A DNA stretch of 64,000 bases from CTSoil-075 sp042610375 (GTDB lineage: Bacteria > Bacillota > Negativicutes > DSM-13327), in the NCBI RefSeq assembly GCF_042610375.1, contig NZ_JBGJZL010000008.1, positions 179,885 through 243,884 on the forward strand. The letters run 5' to 3'. Positions 63,783 through 64,000 of this stretch are shown piece by piece. The position numbers and the translations under genes were made by a program. How positions within the stretch are numbered: position 1 is the stretch's first letter; each line of letters opens with the position of its first letter. Under the pieces are notes generated by a model. It saw only the letters and a list, made by a program, of their open reading frames with translations. It was not told the DNA's origin and made no database searches.

Positions 63783-63899
63783 ACCGGCAACTACCTATCC
63801 TCCCAGGTCGTTTCCAACCAAGTACTTTCGGCGTATAAGGGCTTAACTACTGTGTTCGGTATGGGAACAGGTGGGACCCCTTAGCTATCGTCACCGGAT
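63783..63899 (-). rRNA. rrf: 5S ribosomal RNA
   Basis: About 117 bases with the 5S hallmark sequences ACACCTGTTCCC-type (CCACCTGTTCCCATACCGAACACAG) and CGAAAGTACTTGG, and complementary ends (CCGGTGA with TTGCCGG-type pairing). It is the last rRNA of an operon that enters from the right edge; 23S would lie beyond the window. Confidence 0.93.
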
Positions 63900-64000
63900 T
63901 AAAGTTTTTAGAGATAAACATATTGCTATGCTCTCTCAAAACTTCACAGAAGAAAGATCAATTTTAGGATTAATTCATGTGCTAACACAAAGTGTTAGCG
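63900..64000 (-). other. 23S-5S spacer with a processing-type hairpin
   Basis: The spacer contains a perfect 8-bp hairpin GCTAACAC-AAA-GTGTTAGC (63981-63999). No 23S end is recognised before the window stops. Confidence 0.6.

Noticed and set aside
1..64000. CRISPR arrays, prophage or insertion sequences
   Set aside because: No regular spaced repeats, integrase, transposase or phage structural genes were seen.

Overview
The window comes from an endospore-forming bacterium with an outer membrane, most likely a Negativicutes member of the Pelosinus/Sporomusa type. Two kinds of gene point there. A complete spoIIIAA-AH operon, bofC, a SpoIID-like protein and a SpoIIE-type phosphatase are sporulation genes. 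A porin with an SLH domain is the hallmark of diderm Firmicutes. The DNA is AT-rich, and essentially every gene lies on the minus strand, so transcription runs from high to low coordinates. The genus is inferred; no species is claimed.

Reading in the direction of transcription from the right end: the tail of an rRNA operon (5S, tRNA-Asn, terminator), an [FeFe]-hydrogenase-like protein, yebC, bofC, ruvC-ruvA-ruvB, spoIID-like, queA, tgt, yajC, a formyltetrahydrofolate cyclo-ligase, a small signalling cluster (SpoIIE-type phosphatase, P-loop protein, HD protein), secD-secF, a YkvI-like permease, a DUF456-like protein, an orphan ChlI/ChlD-like AAA+/vWA pair, recJ, apt, relA, dtd, an MBL hydrolase, an AI-2E family exporter, a Fur regulator, hisS-aspS and 6S RNA. 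Much of this order matches the Bacillus subtilis yrbC-bofC-ruv-queA-tgt-yajC-secDF-recJ-apt-relA-dtd-hisS-aspS region.

The middle (about 24-33 kb) is more lineage-specific: a globin-coupled chemoreceptor, a transmembrane chemoreceptor, the SLH porin with a long hairpin-rich leader, and a GGDEF/HD-GYP protein. Then come rarA, the iron-sulphur/tRNA-thiolation operon iscR-iscS-iscU-mnmA, a PRC-barrel protein, a 59-residue zinc-ribbon protein, a second AI-2E exporter, and the conserved alaS-ireB-ruvX-DUF1292-mltG-methyltransferase-U32 block. After these follow a penicillin-binding protein, aroQ, an aminopeptidase, efp, a CD1247-type zinc protein, spoIIIAA-AH, asp23-amaP-DUF2273 and the start of nusB.

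The least ordinary signals are mostly noncoding. Four intergenic copies of a roughly 100-bp hairpin element share a conserved core and compensatory stem changes. A structured 180-bp segment lies between spoIIIAH and asp23, where B. subtilis has accBC. The porin leader has a strong promoter followed at once by two terminator-like hairpins. The ChlI/ChlD-like pair is the best protein-level candidate for an undescribed system. One defect is clearly technical: ruvB is broken by a 118-bp exact duplication around a single N, an assembly join.
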